The position numbers and the translations under genes were made by a program. Below, one piece after another: positions 52,078 through 60,640 of a stretch of DNA of 64,000 bases (positions within the stretch are counted from its first letter, which is position 1; the number at the start of each line of letters is the position of its first letter). Under the pieces are notes generated by a model, which made no database searches, was not told the origin of the DNA, and worked only from the letters and a program-made list of their open reading frames with translations. The stretch covers positions 5,837 to 69,836 of the forward strand of contig CAYUIS010000003.1 of NCBI GenBank assembly GCA_964444825.1. Reading direction: 5' to 3'. Source of the DNA: CAYUIS01 sp964444825. Its GTDB lineage: Bacteria > Chloroflexota > Anaerolineae > B4-G1.

Positions 52078-53031
52078 ATGTCGGATAAATCGTGTGTGTT
52101 GTTTGGCGAGATATGTCGCAAAGATGTATCAGTGGCTGGAGGCAAAGGGGCCAACCTCGGGGATATGGTTCAGGCCAATCTCCCCGTTCCGCCTGGTTTT
52201 GTCATCTGCGCCCCGGCCTACCGGGAGGTGGTGCAGCGTTGTGACCTGACAACCAGGATCGAAGGGATGTTAGCAGGTGTGGATCACGGCGATAGCGCAC
52301 AACTCCAGGCGGTCGAAGGGCAGATCCGCGAACTGTTCGAGGACATCCCGATTGCGGGTGAACTGCACCACGTGATCGTGGAACGGTACCGCGCCCTGGG
52401 TGAAAACGTGCCGGTGGCGGTTCGATCGAGCGCCACCGCCGAGGATCTGGCCGGAGCCAGCTTTGCCGGACAGCAGGAGACGTTCCTGAACGTGGTAGGC
52501 GAGGTGGAACTGCTCGACGCGGTGCGTCGATGCTGGTCCTCCCTCTACACCTCCCGGGCCATCTTTTACCGGCAACAGAGAGGCTTTGGCGATGTCGAGG
52601 TCTCGATGGCCGTGGTTGTCCAAAAGATGGTCAACTCGGAAAAGTCCGGTGTCATCTTTACGGTAGATCCCGTCTTTCGTAACCATTATCACATGGTGAT
52701 CGAGGCGGTCTGGGGCCTGGGTGAGGGCGTAGTATCAGGCGCAATCACCCCCGATCACTACAAGTTGGACCGGGAGACATACGAGATCGTTTACGAATTC
52801 GTGCCCGAAAAGCGAATCATGTTCTGCCAGGGTGACGATTGCGGCATTATCGAGATGGATGTACCGTCCGACAAGGTAACGATGCGCATCCTCACGGATG
52901 CTGAGCTACAACAACTGGTGGACATGGGCAACAAGATCGAGCAACACTTTGGCTGCCCTCAGGATATCGAATGGGGTATCGAGAACGACGACATCTATCT
53001 CCTCCAGAGCCGGCCAATCACGAATCTGTAG
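52078..53031 (+). CDS. PEP/pyruvate-binding ATP-grasp protein (split dikinase, ATP subunit)
   Basis: 317 residues. It corresponds only to the N-terminal nucleotide-binding domain of PEP synthase/PPDK: SVAGGKGANLGDMVQANLPV and PPGFVICAPAY; RSSATAEDLAGASFAGQQETFLNV; VVVQKMVNSEKSGVIFTVDP; VWGLGEGVVSGAITPDHY; and the metal-site end DIEWGIENDDIYLLQSRPIT. It lacks the swivelling His domain, supplied by the protein at 42837, and the PEP barrel. The pair would phosphorylate His523 and then an acceptor, releasing AMP and phosphate, as in phenylphosphate synthase. Confidence 0.88.
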   Translation: MSDKSCVLFGEICRKDVSVAGGKGANLGDMVQANLPVPPGFVICAPAYREVVQRCDLTTRIEGMLAGVDHGDSAQLQAVEGQIRELFEDIPIAGELHHVIVERYRALGENVPVAVRSSATAEDLAGASFAGQQETFLNVVGEVELLDAVRRCWSSLYTSRAIFYRQQRGFGDVEVSMAVVVQKMVNSEKSGVIFTVDPVFRNHYHMVIEAVWGLGEGVVSGAITPDHYKLDRETYEIVYEFVPEKRIMFCQGDDCGIIEMDVPSDKVTMRILTDAELQQLVDMGNKIEQHFGCPQDIEWGIENDDIYLLQSRPITNL

Positions 53032-53045
53032 AGGATGAACCCATC

Positions 53046-53558
53046 ATGACCGATTTCATCGAGTTTGACAGCTTTCTGCAGCGAGCCTGCGAACTTGGAG
53101 CCATTGAGGCCAAGATCATCGACCCTGACAGCATCGTGATTGCTGCGTGGGTCAGGCTAAAGTGCCAGTTTGGCTGTCCGCACTACAATACGCGCCATTA
53201 CTGTCCACCGCATACACCCACCCCAGAGCAGATGAAGTCTGTCATCGATTGCTACTCGGTCGCGCTCCTGTTTCACAGTCTGGGCATGGAAATCAGTCCC
53301 CTGAACCTGGCGTACGAGTTGGAGCGTGAAATCTTTCTCAGCGGGTACCACAAGGCGCTTGGTTTTGGCGCTGGACCGTGCTGGCTGTGCAAGAAATGCA
53401 ACCCTGAGAGCTGCATACATCCCTTGGAGGCTCGCCCTTCGATGGAAGCATGCGGCATCGACGTGTATGCTACCGTCCGTGCCCACGGATTTCCCATTCA
53501 GGTCGTGAGAGACCGGTCCGAGGTGCCCAATCGCTACGGTCTGATCCTGATCGAATAG
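53046..53558 (+). CDS. DUF2284 Cys-rich metal-binding protein
   Basis: 170 residues from the ATG at 53046; an in-frame extension would overlap the upstream gene. The DUF2284 signature is present: CQFGCPHYNTRHYCPPHTPTP, then GPCWLCKKCNPESCIHP, and SMEACGIDVYATVRAHGF, giving about ten conserved cysteines that probably bind iron-sulfur or other metal centres. DUF2284 proteins are common in anaerobes and of unknown reaction. Possible electron-transfer accessory for the AORs. Confidence 0.85.
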   Translation: MTDFIEFDSFLQRACELGAIEAKIIDPDSIVIAAWVRLKCQFGCPHYNTRHYCPPHTPTPEQMKSVIDCYSVALLFHSLGMEISPLNLAYELEREIFLSGYHKALGFGAGPCWLCKKCNPESCIHPLEARPSMEACGIDVYATVRAHGFPIQVVRDRSEVPNRYGLILIE

Positions 53559-53624
53559 AGGGGTGTGGCCGCTGGATAATTCCGTCTGCTGGCAAACCGC
53601 CAGAAGGAAAAGGAGGAGAATGAT

Positions 53625-54506
53625 ATGCTGCTATTGAGTGAAGAATTCGCTTCTGGTGAAGCACGTTTGCGCGTGGACGTGCACGGCTCCGGACCGTTGG
53701 AGCACGTCCTAGATGATATGACCTTCCTAAACTATCGCCTCGCCAGCGTGGAGGTTGTAGCCGAGCCGACCAGCCAAGCACCCCACCTGGTCTGGCACCG
53801 GGACGCGTCCCAGAAGAGCATCCGCTACGAGGATCAGACGCTCATCCTGGCAGGAGACTGGTTCCAGGGCGAGCTGCAAAAGATCATCGTCTCTGCACTG
53901 GCGCTCCAGATGGAGAAGGTTGGTTTGCATCCTTTCCATTCTTCGGCCGTGCGCTATCGGGACCGCACGATTATGTTTATGAGCGGTGAGGCCAATCACG
54001 GCAAAACAATGTGCCAGATCGAAGGGTGCCGGCGCGGAGGCTTGGTCGTCTCCACCGAGACCACCGTGACCGACGAGCGCGGCTGGGCGGTGATGGGTTC
54101 CAAGAACGTCTTTTTGAAGAAACGGGCCAAAGGGACCGAGCGCGCCGATATCCCCGACGCCCAAAAAGGGGCTGCCAAGTTCTTTGATGAGACCCCCACG
54201 TTCGTCAACTATGAGAAGCCTAGCGACGTTGATTTGGTTATCCTGCCCGCCATCGACGGCAACTTTGACACCCAGGTGGTAGAGATGACCCCATTCGAAA
54301 AAGAGTATCAGACCTACCATTCACTGGCAAACTACTTTGGCCTGGCGCAACTGCTGGCCTCGGGTCACCCGATGCCCATGATCGACACCGACGATCTGCG
54401 AATCGCGCGCGCCGACTTTTGTTTTCGCTTTGCCAAACGTACCTACACCCTGATCCGGGCCAAGAACCCGCAGCTCTTGTTGGACGAGGTGGAGAAACTG
54501 GCGTAA
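53625..54506 (+). CDS. HprK-like P-loop kinase
   Basis: 293 residues behind AAGGAGGAG. Walker A GEANHGKT at 121-128, preceded by LHPFHSSAVRYRDRTIMFMS, closely resembles the C-terminal kinase domain of HPr kinase/phosphorylase-like proteins. The HPr-specific signature region is not clearly present and no HPr gene is nearby. The N-terminal 100 residues are unrelated to the HprK N-domain. Since the cluster contains a phospho-His swivel protein, regulation of that protein is one idea; an amino-acid or metabolite kinase is another. Confidence 0.7.
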   Translation: MLLLSEEFASGEARLRVDVHGSGPLEHVLDDMTFLNYRLASVEVVAEPTSQAPHLVWHRDASQKSIRYEDQTLILAGDWFQGELQKIIVSALALQMEKVGLHPFHSSAVRYRDRTIMFMSGEANHGKTMCQIEGCRRGGLVVSTETTVTDERGWAVMGSKNVFLKKRAKGTERADIPDAQKGAAKFFDETPTFVNYEKPSDVDLVILPAIDGNFDTQVVEMTPFEKEYQTYHSLANYFGLAQLLASGHPMPMIDTDDLRIARADFCFRFAKRTYTLIRAKNPQLLLDEVEKLA

Positions 54507-54568
54507 ACTGCGCGGGACAGCATCACAGATTTGATGTCTACTCGTGGTCGAGGTGAGGAGGGAAAACG

Positions 54569-55261
54569 GTGAACTCTGTACGCACACCGCGGAATTCCGA
54601 GACGGATGAAGCCCTACTATCGCGCGTCGTACTCAGTGACCAGGTCAAGGAATTCATCATAGACGCGATCATGAGCGGCGAGTTCAAGCCTGGGGATCGC
54701 GTCGTCGAAAGCTCTCTGGCGCGCCAGCTGGGCGTCAGCCAGGCTCCAGTGCGCGAGGCGATCCGTGACCTGGTGTTACTGGGCTTTCTAGCGACAGAAC
54801 CTTACAAGGGCACCTCGGTACGCTCTTTCTCTCCCGAGGAACTGTGGGAGGTCTACACCGTGCGTGCGGCCCTGGAATCGCTAGGGGCTCGTTTGGCAGC
54901 CTCTCGCCTGACCGAGGCGAATGCGGAGACGCTGCGCGAAATCCTGGACCAGATGGTTGATGCCGGTCGAAAGCACGACTTTGATCGAATGACGCAACTG
55001 GACAATGATTTTCACGGGACGATCATGCAGGTCTCGGGCAACATGCTGTTGTATCAACTGTGGCAGACGCTACGGTTTGGATATTGGACCATCGTCACTG
55101 CAAAAATGTCCAGCTTCGATCTGGAGCACCTGGCCGTCCGTCACGAAGAGCTGCTGGACGCCCTCAAGTCACGTGATCCTGAAAAGGCATCGCACGTTAT
55201 GCAACACCACATCGAAGACCTGGGCAAACCACCAACGAATATAGAGGCCGAAAATGAATGA
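54569..55261 (+). CDS. GntR-family regulator, FadR/FCD type
   Basis: 230 residues from a GTG at 54569 behind GTGAGGAGG. The N-terminal winged helix (FIIDAIMSGEFKPGDRVVESS and LARQLGVSQAPVREAIRDL) is followed by an all-helical FCD ligand domain (LEVYTVRAALESLGARLAA, LDNDFHGTIMQVSGNMLLYQ, RHEELLDALKSRDPEKA-type helices) with His residues for a metal-assisted carboxylate site. FCD regulators usually bind organic acids, so the inducer is probably a carboxylate of this cluster's pathway. Overlaps the next gene by eight bases. Confidence 0.9.
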   Translation: MNSVRTPRNSETDEALLSRVVLSDQVKEFIIDAIMSGEFKPGDRVVESSLARQLGVSQAPVREAIRDLVLLGFLATEPYKGTSVRSFSPEELWEVYTVRAALESLGARLAASRLTEANAETLREILDQMVDAGRKHDFDRMTQLDNDFHGTIMQVSGNMLLYQLWQTLRFGYWTIVTAKMSSFDLEHLAVRHEELLDALKSRDPEKASHVMQHHIEDLGKPPTNIEAENE

Positions 55262-55748
55262 GCAGCAAGCTGTCGAGCAGGCACGCGCCACCTTTATCAC
55301 CGAGGACAATATCCACGGCTGCGCCGAGACCACGCTCATGGTCCTGCAACAGGCCTATGGCTTGCCCGCTGCCACCGACTCGTCGCCGGCGATGGCCCTG
55401 AACGGCGGCGTGGCCTGGAGCGGCGGTTGCTGTGGCGCGATTACCGGGGCAGCCATGGCGGTAGGCCGCCTGGCCGCCCAACGGATCGCCGACCACAAGG
55501 AGGCCAAAAGGACTGCCCGCAGCATCATCATACACCTGATGGATGATTTCCGCGTCGCGTATGGCCACGTCAACTGCCAGGACCTGGTCGGCCTGGACAT
55601 CTCATCCGAGGAAGGGCATGCCGCGTTCATCGAGGGACAGGTTTGGCATACCGTCTGTATGGACCAGATCGAGTTCGCTCTCCGCAAACTGGTGGCGCTC
55701 CAGGACGACCAGGTCTGGCAGGAAACGATTCGTCAGTTCCGGACCTAG
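55254..55748 (+). CDS. C_GCAxxG_C_C family redox protein, second copy
   Basis: 164 residues, start overlapping the GntR stop. Conserved cysteines: NIHGCAETTL, SGGCCGAITGA, HVNCQDLVG and HTVCMDQIEF, the same order as the protein at 32400 but with low overall similarity. Membership suggests a small redox or metal-transfer role in the anaerobic pathway; no reaction is known for the family. Confidence 0.82.
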   Translation: MNEQQAVEQARATFITEDNIHGCAETTLMVLQQAYGLPAATDSSPAMALNGGVAWSGGCCGAITGAAMAVGRLAAQRIADHKEAKRTARSIIIHLMDDFRVAYGHVNCQDLVGLDISSEEGHAAFIEGQVWHTVCMDQIEFALRKLVALQDDQVWQETIRQFRT

Positions 55749-55793
55749 TCTCCTCAGACAGGGGATACGCCATCGCGACATAGAGGAGTAGCT

Positions 55794-57161
55794 ATGCCTT
55801 TTGAGATCACCATGCCCCAATTGGGGCTGACCATGGAAACAGGGATTGTTGTCGAATGGTTGGTCAAAGAGGGGGAGCAGATTTCACCAGGCCAGGAAAT
55901 CCTTGACGTCGAAACAGACAAATCTGTCGTCGCCGTCGAGGCTCGCCAGGCGGGGACCATCGCCCGTATCCTGGTGCTGCCTGGACAGGACGTGCCGGTG
56001 GGAACGGTCCTTGCGGTCGGCGTTAGCCCTGGCGAATCCCTGCCCGCCGAGTGGCAACCCGACCAGCCCGCTATGCCATCGACGCCCGCGCCCAAGCCAG
56101 TTACCCAAGGTAACCAGACGCCAGCGACTCGGGCTTTTTCCCGAGCCGGCCCCCAGCAAGTATCCTGGAAAGCCCGCAGGATGGCCCACGAGGCCGGCTT
56201 GGATCTGACAGGAGTGAACGGCAGCGGACCTGGTGGCCGGATCGTGGCCAAGGATGTAGCCCAGGCTTTGGCAACGCCGCCCGTGGAAGAACCAGCGCCG
56301 GCCAGTGTCTCCCCAGTTGCTGCCCAACTAGCGAGCACCTTGGGCTTGGACCTGCAGCACGTGGCAGGCAGTGGCCCTGAAGGACAGATTAGACAAACTG
56401 ACGTGATCGCCGCTGCGGCTGCGGTGATTCAAGGGCGGGCAGGCCCTGGCCCGAGCCCAACCCACGGACCGGCGCAGGTGGCAAAGACCATCCCGCTCAC
56501 CGGCATCCGTGGCACCGTCTCCAGGCGTATGGCGGTCAGTGGTAGCACGACGGCCCGCGTGACGCTCCTGCGGGAGGTAGACGCGACCGCGCTGATCGAA
56601 CTCCGCGAGCGGTTTGTCGCGCGTCTCCAGGACACGCGGGTCTCGTATAACGACATCCTGATTCGGATCTGCGCGGCGGTACTGCGTGAACATCCCGGCG
56701 CGAACGCGCGGATGGGCGACGGACAGATCGAGTGGCTTGATCAGATCAACGTCGGTCTTGCGGTAGACACGGACCAGGGCTTGTTGGTGCCGGTGGTCTA
56801 CAATGCGGACACGCTGACCATTCCACAGATAGCCGCCAGAAGCGCCAGCTTAATCGAGGCTGCCCGTTCGGGTCGCTGCCTCCCCGACGAACTCACGGGA
56901 GGCACGTTCACGATCACGAACCTGGGAATGTTCAGGGTCGAGGGGTTCACGCCGGTGATCAACCTGCCAGAGTGCTGTATCTTGGGCGTGGGGTGTTTCG
57001 TACGCAAGCCGGTGGTCGTGGACGAACATGATACGGTGGCTGTACGGCCAATGATGGCCCTCAGCCTCGCATTCGATCATCGGGTCATTGATGGCGCTGC
57101 TGCGGCCCGTTTCCTGGATGACATCGCGCAACTGATCCAGGACCCGTTGTTGTTGCTGTAA
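55794..57161 (+). CDS. dihydrolipoamide acyltransferase (E2) of a 2-oxoacid/acetoin dehydrogenase
   Basis: 455 residues. The lipoyl domain (1-80) has lipoylated Lys43 in ILDVETDKSVVAVEA. Two peripheral-subunit-binding domains follow (SWKARRMAHEAGLDLTGVNG and AAQLASTLGLDLQHVAGSG), then Ala/Pro linkers. The catalytic domain has TFTITNLGMFRVEGFTPVIN and the active site SLAFDHRVIDGA (HxxxDG). It transfers the acyl group to CoA. E1 subunits are next; no E3 (dihydrolipoamide dehydrogenase) is in the window. Confidence 0.93.
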   Translation: MPFEITMPQLGLTMETGIVVEWLVKEGEQISPGQEILDVETDKSVVAVEARQAGTIARILVLPGQDVPVGTVLAVGVSPGESLPAEWQPDQPAMPSTPAPKPVTQGNQTPATRAFSRAGPQQVSWKARRMAHEAGLDLTGVNGSGPGGRIVAKDVAQALATPPVEEPAPASVSPVAAQLASTLGLDLQHVAGSGPEGQIRQTDVIAAAAAVIQGRAGPGPSPTHGPAQVAKTIPLTGIRGTVSRRMAVSGSTTARVTLLREVDATALIELRERFVARLQDTRVSYNDILIRICAAVLREHPGANARMGDGQIEWLDQINVGLAVDTDQGLLVPVVYNADTLTIPQIAARSASLIEAARSGRCLPDELTGGTFTITNLGMFRVEGFTPVINLPECCILGVGCFVRKPVVVDEHDTVAVRPMMALSLAFDHRVIDGAAAARFLDDIAQLIQDPLLLL

Positions 57162-57170
57162 CTAGCTTCA

Positions 57171-57319
57171 CAATGTCACATGTCACATTTCATCAAGATG
57201 CCCGTTCTTGCTCAAAGGGGATCGTCAGATCCCCGTCTCAGGCGCTGAGCATGCTGCACAGAGCCGAAATCTGGCGATCCCTGGCGAGCGACGAGAAATG
57301 ATCACCGAATGTGACATTG
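57171..57319. repeat. 149-bp inverted-repeat element with REP-like core
   Basis: CAATGTCACAT (57171-57181) and ATGTGACATTG (57309-57319) are perfect 11-base inverted repeats. Between them lies GGGGATCGTCAGATCCCC (57217-57234), a palindrome shared with 29794-29809. It fills most of the gap between the E2 and E1-alpha genes. It may be a non-autonomous mobile element. No promoter was recognised. Confidence 0.65.
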
Positions 57320-57356
57320 TCAAGGGATGGCCGTTATTCACACAGGCAGAGGAGTT

Positions 57357-58385
57357 ATGAACAACGAGATAAGAGAAGAGATCACTGAGAGTCCTCCCAA
57401 AGATCTGGCGCGCGAACAGTTATTGTCCATGTACCGGCGTATGCGACTGATCCGAGGTTTTGAAGATACGGCTCAAAGGTATTTTGAAGCGGGCGAGATT
57501 GCCGGCTTTCTGCACCTATCACAAGGACAAGAAGCGGTGCCGGTGGGCACGTGTGCGGCCCTGCGTAGCGACGACTATATCACCAGCACACACCGAGGAC
57601 ACGGTGACGTTATCGCAAAGGGCTGCGAGGTCAAATACATGTTCGCTGAGCTGTACGGTCGTACCACCGGCTACTGCAAAGGCAAAGGTGGCTCCATGCA
57701 CATCGCGGACTTTAGCCAGGGGATCATTGGCGCGAACGCCATCGTCAGCGGCGGCCTGCCCATCGCGCTGGGAGCTGCCCTCTCCATCAAGCTGCGGTGC
57801 ACTGACCAGGTTGCGGTCTGTTTCTTTGGCGATGGCGCCACTGCAGAGGGTGCCTTCCACGAAGCACTGAACCTATCCTCACTTTGGCAAGTGCCCATGA
57901 TCTTTGTCTGTCAGAACAACCTGTATGGTCTATCACAGCCCTGGGAAAAGACGGCTTACGAGTGCGAGCTGCCACGCAGGGTGTCCACCTACAACATACC
58001 GGCCGAATGCGTAGATGGGATGGACGTCATCGTCGTGTATCAGGCAGTCAAGAAAGCCGTCGACCGCGCCAGGGCAGGCGGAGGCCCCACCTTTATCGAA
58101 GCCAAGACGTATCGCTTCCTGGGTCACTATGTGGGTGATCCGGCCCTCTACATGCCCCAGGAGGAGCGGGATGCCTGGCGCAAGCGGGACGCGATCCTCA
58201 AGTTGGGACGACAACTCCGCACCTGGAAATACATCACCGACGAAGAGGATGAACAGATGGACACCGACGTCGAGACTGAACTGGCAGAAGGTGTCAAGTT
58301 TGCCAGATCAAGCCCGATCCCTGAGCCTGAAGAGGCGCTTGCCGACCTTTACGTGCACTTTGATCATCAGGGCAATCCGCTGTAG
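57357..58385 (+). CDS. 2-oxoacid/acetoin dehydrogenase E1 alpha subunit
   Basis: 342 residues from the ATG at 57357 behind GAGGAG; a 30-base longer frame lacks a ribosome site. Thiamine diphosphate motif GDGATAEGAFHEALNLSSLW and VPMIFVCQNN are present, together with HRGHGDVIAKG, GKGGSMHIADFSQG and GANAIVSGGLPIALG. The length and HRGHG segment fit pyruvate or acetoin dehydrogenase E1 alpha; the two cannot be separated by sequence reading alone. Confidence 0.93.
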   Translation: MNNEIREEITESPPKDLAREQLLSMYRRMRLIRGFEDTAQRYFEAGEIAGFLHLSQGQEAVPVGTCAALRSDDYITSTHRGHGDVIAKGCEVKYMFAELYGRTTGYCKGKGGSMHIADFSQGIIGANAIVSGGLPIALGAALSIKLRCTDQVAVCFFGDGATAEGAFHEALNLSSLWQVPMIFVCQNNLYGLSQPWEKTAYECELPRRVSTYNIPAECVDGMDVIVVYQAVKKAVDRARAGGGPTFIEAKTYRFLGHYVGDPALYMPQEERDAWRKRDAILKLGRQLRTWKYITDEEDEQMDTDVETELAEGVKFARSSPIPEPEEALADLYVHFDHQGNPL

Positions 58386-58399
58386 GGAGAGAAAAGAGT

Positions 58400-59386
58400 A
58401 TGCGTGAGATCACATATCGAGACGCGTTAAAAGAAGCATTGCGTGAGGAGATGCTGCGCGACGAGCGCGTATTCGTCATGGGGGAAGACATCGCCGATCC
58501 CTTCGGCAGCGCCTACAAGGTCACGCTGGGACTGTCCCCGGAATTCGGCACCGATCGCGTCATACAGACCCCTATCAGCGAAGAAGGATTCGTCGGCGCG
58601 GGTGTTGGCGCTGCCCTGACGGGTATGCGGCCGGTTATTGAATTGATGTACATTGACTTTGCAACGATGGCGATGGACCCAATCGCGAACCAAGCAGCCA
58701 AGCTGCGCTACATGTCGGGGGGACAGGCCAAGGTTCCCCTGGTTATCCGCACCCAAGGTGGCCCGGGAAGATCGTCAGCCGCGCAGCACGCGCAGAGTCT
58801 GGAGGCCTGGTTCCTACACATACCGGGTCTTTTGGTCGCGATGCCGTCCACGCCCTACGACGCCAAAGGGCTGCTCAAGACGGCCATTCGCCTGGATGAC
58901 CCGGTCATGTTCATCGAGCAAAAGCTGCTCTACAACACACAAGGCCCGGTGCCGGAAGAGGAGTACACGATTCCCTTTGGGGTGGCCGACATCAAGCGTG
59001 AGGGAAGCGACTGCACCGTCGTCGCCACCTCGATGGCCGTCGTCAAGGCTCTGCGGGCCGCCGAACTGCTGGAGAAAGAGGGCATCAGTATTGAAGTGGT
59101 CGATCCGCGCACGCTCTTCCCGCTGGATATCGACACCATCGTCGCGTCGGTGAAAAAGACGTCGCGGCTGGTAGTAACCCACGAAGCGCCAGAGCGGGGC
59201 GGTTTTGCGGCCGAGGTGGTGGCCCAGGTTGCCGACGGGGCGTTTGGCTATATCGACGCACCGATTCAGCGCGTCTGCGCGCCTTCCGTTCCCCCACCGT
59301 TTGCCCGTAATATGGAAGACTATACCATGATCGACGAGCACAAGATCGCGGACCGCGCGCGCAAACTCGTCCGAGGTGAAATCTAG
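58400..59386 (+). CDS. 2-oxoacid/acetoin dehydrogenase E1 beta subunit
   Basis: 328 residues. E1-beta features: REITYRDALKEALREEMLRD, VFVMGEDIADPFGSAYKVT, TPISEEGFVGAGVGAALTGM, MYIDFATMAMDPIANQAAK, and the transketolase C-terminal DLRTLFP-type VVDPRTLFPLDIDTI and VTHEAPERGGFAAEV. It forms the alpha2-beta2 decarboxylase with the preceding gene product. Confidence 0.94.
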   Translation: MREITYRDALKEALREEMLRDERVFVMGEDIADPFGSAYKVTLGLSPEFGTDRVIQTPISEEGFVGAGVGAALTGMRPVIELMYIDFATMAMDPIANQAAKLRYMSGGQAKVPLVIRTQGGPGRSSAAQHAQSLEAWFLHIPGLLVAMPSTPYDAKGLLKTAIRLDDPVMFIEQKLLYNTQGPVPEEEYTIPFGVADIKREGSDCTVVATSMAVVKALRAAELLEKEGISIEVVDPRTLFPLDIDTIVASVKKTSRLVVTHEAPERGGFAAEVVAQVADGAFGYIDAPIQRVCAPSVPPPFARNMEDYTMIDEHKIADRARKLVRGEI

Positions 59387-59407
59387 AAAAAGAGCAGGGA
59401 GGATCAG

Positions 59408-60436
59408 ATGGGAAAGGTGAAAGTTGGGGTCTGTGGATACGGTGCCGTCGGACAGCGATTGGCCGACGGAGCAGCCCGGCAAGGAGATATGGAGCTGGTG
59501 GGCATCGTCGACGTAGCGCCCACTCTGGCCGTCAGGGCCCTCCACGAGAGCGGCATGGCCTTCGATCTGTATCTGGTCGACATGTCGCGCAAGCCCGAGT
59601 TCGACGCCCTCGGGATACCCATTGCAGGCTCGTTCGACGATCTGCTGGAGCAGGTGGACGTCGCGTTGGACGCCACGCCCGCCGGCATCGGCGCTAAGAA
59701 CAAGGTCATGTATGAAAAGCACGGCGTCAAGGCCATCTTTCAGGCCGGCGAAAAGAACGACATCGTCGATGTCTTTTTCCACGGCTACGCCAACTATGAG
59801 AAAGGCATCGGCCAGAGCTTTTTGAAACTGACCTCGTGCAACACCACCGGCCTGATCCGGGCGGTCGATGCCCTGGACCGCGAGGTCGGCGTGGAAAAGG
59901 TGGCCATCACCATCATTCGCCGCGTGGCCGATCCCGGCGACACACATCGCGGCCTGGTGGACGTGCTCATGGTCGATCCGGTACCCAATCACCAGGCAGA
60001 AGACCTGATGCTCATCATGCCCCACGTGCACGCGACCGGACTCCTGGTGCACACGCCAGTGACGCACGGGCACATCATCAGCCTGGTCGCCACCCCGAAA
60101 AAGTCGATCAGCAAGACATCGTTCCTCGACATCTGCCGCGCCCACCCGCGAATCCGCGTGTTCCGCATCGCCGACGGGTTCAACTCGAACACGTCGCTGT
60201 GGAAGTACGCCCGCGACATGGGAAACAAGCGGGGCGATATGTACGAGATCGGCGTGTGGGAGGAGTGCGTCGGCATGTCGGGCAAGGACATCCTGTTTGC
60301 CATCAACATCCCGCAGGAACCGGTGACCACGCCAGAGACGCTGGATGGCGTGCGGGCTGCCATGAAGATGCAGACGGACCGCCTGGAGGCAGTGGGCCAG
60401 ACCAACAAGTATCTGGGCCTGGCGCCGGGCCGCTAA
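59408..60436 (+). CDS. archaeal-type (type II) glyceraldehyde-3-phosphate dehydrogenase
   Basis: 342 residues behind AGGGAGGA. It matches the archaeal enzyme rather than bacterial GapA: N-terminal VKVGVCGYGAVGQRLADGAA, PAGIGAKNKVMYEKHGVKAI, catalytic Cys144 in LKLTSCNTTGLIRAVDAL, RRVADPGDTHRG, ADGFNSNTS and WEECVGMSGKDI. The bacterial SCTTNC motif is absent. It oxidises glyceraldehyde 3-phosphate to 1,3-bisphosphoglycerate with NAD(P). Linked to an archaeal-like PGK downstream; transfer from archaea is a reasonable inference. Confidence 0.88.
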   Translation: MGKVKVGVCGYGAVGQRLADGAARQGDMELVGIVDVAPTLAVRALHESGMAFDLYLVDMSRKPEFDALGIPIAGSFDDLLEQVDVALDATPAGIGAKNKVMYEKHGVKAIFQAGEKNDIVDVFFHGYANYEKGIGQSFLKLTSCNTTGLIRAVDALDREVGVEKVAITIIRRVADPGDTHRGLVDVLMVDPVPNHQAEDLMLIMPHVHATGLLVHTPVTHGHIISLVATPKKSISKTSFLDICRAHPRIRVFRIADGFNSNTSLWKYARDMGNKRGDMYEIGVWEECVGMSGKDILFAINIPQEPVTTPETLDGVRAAMKMQTDRLEAVGQTNKYLGLAPGR

Positions 60437-60557
60437 GCACCTATCCTATAATCGCTCTAGCCCTCGTCCTCGGGGGGCGAATCAGACCCCAGAGACAGGG
60501 GGGGGGCGAGCGAATTCACGGATAGATTCTACGCTGCCACCGACGGTAGTAGCGAGA

Positions 60558-60613
60558 GCGCAGAGAGCCTGCAGAGCAACCGGTCAGTCACGAGGGTGAC
60601 CGGCGCTCTGCGC
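60558..60613 (+). promoter_or_regulatory. two-tier hairpin in the PGK leader
   Basis: GCGCAGAG (60558-60565) pairs with CTCTGCGC (60606-60613), and inside it CCGGTCA (60580-60586) pairs with TGACCGG (60597-60603). It ends 27 bases before the PGK ATG and is followed by TTCTTGATAC, not a clear U-run. It could be a regulatory or processing structure in the 204-base GAPDH-PGK gap. The rest of that gap shows G-rich tracts only. Confidence 0.55.
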
Positions 60614-60640
60614 TTCTTGATACAACAAGGGAGATAGACT

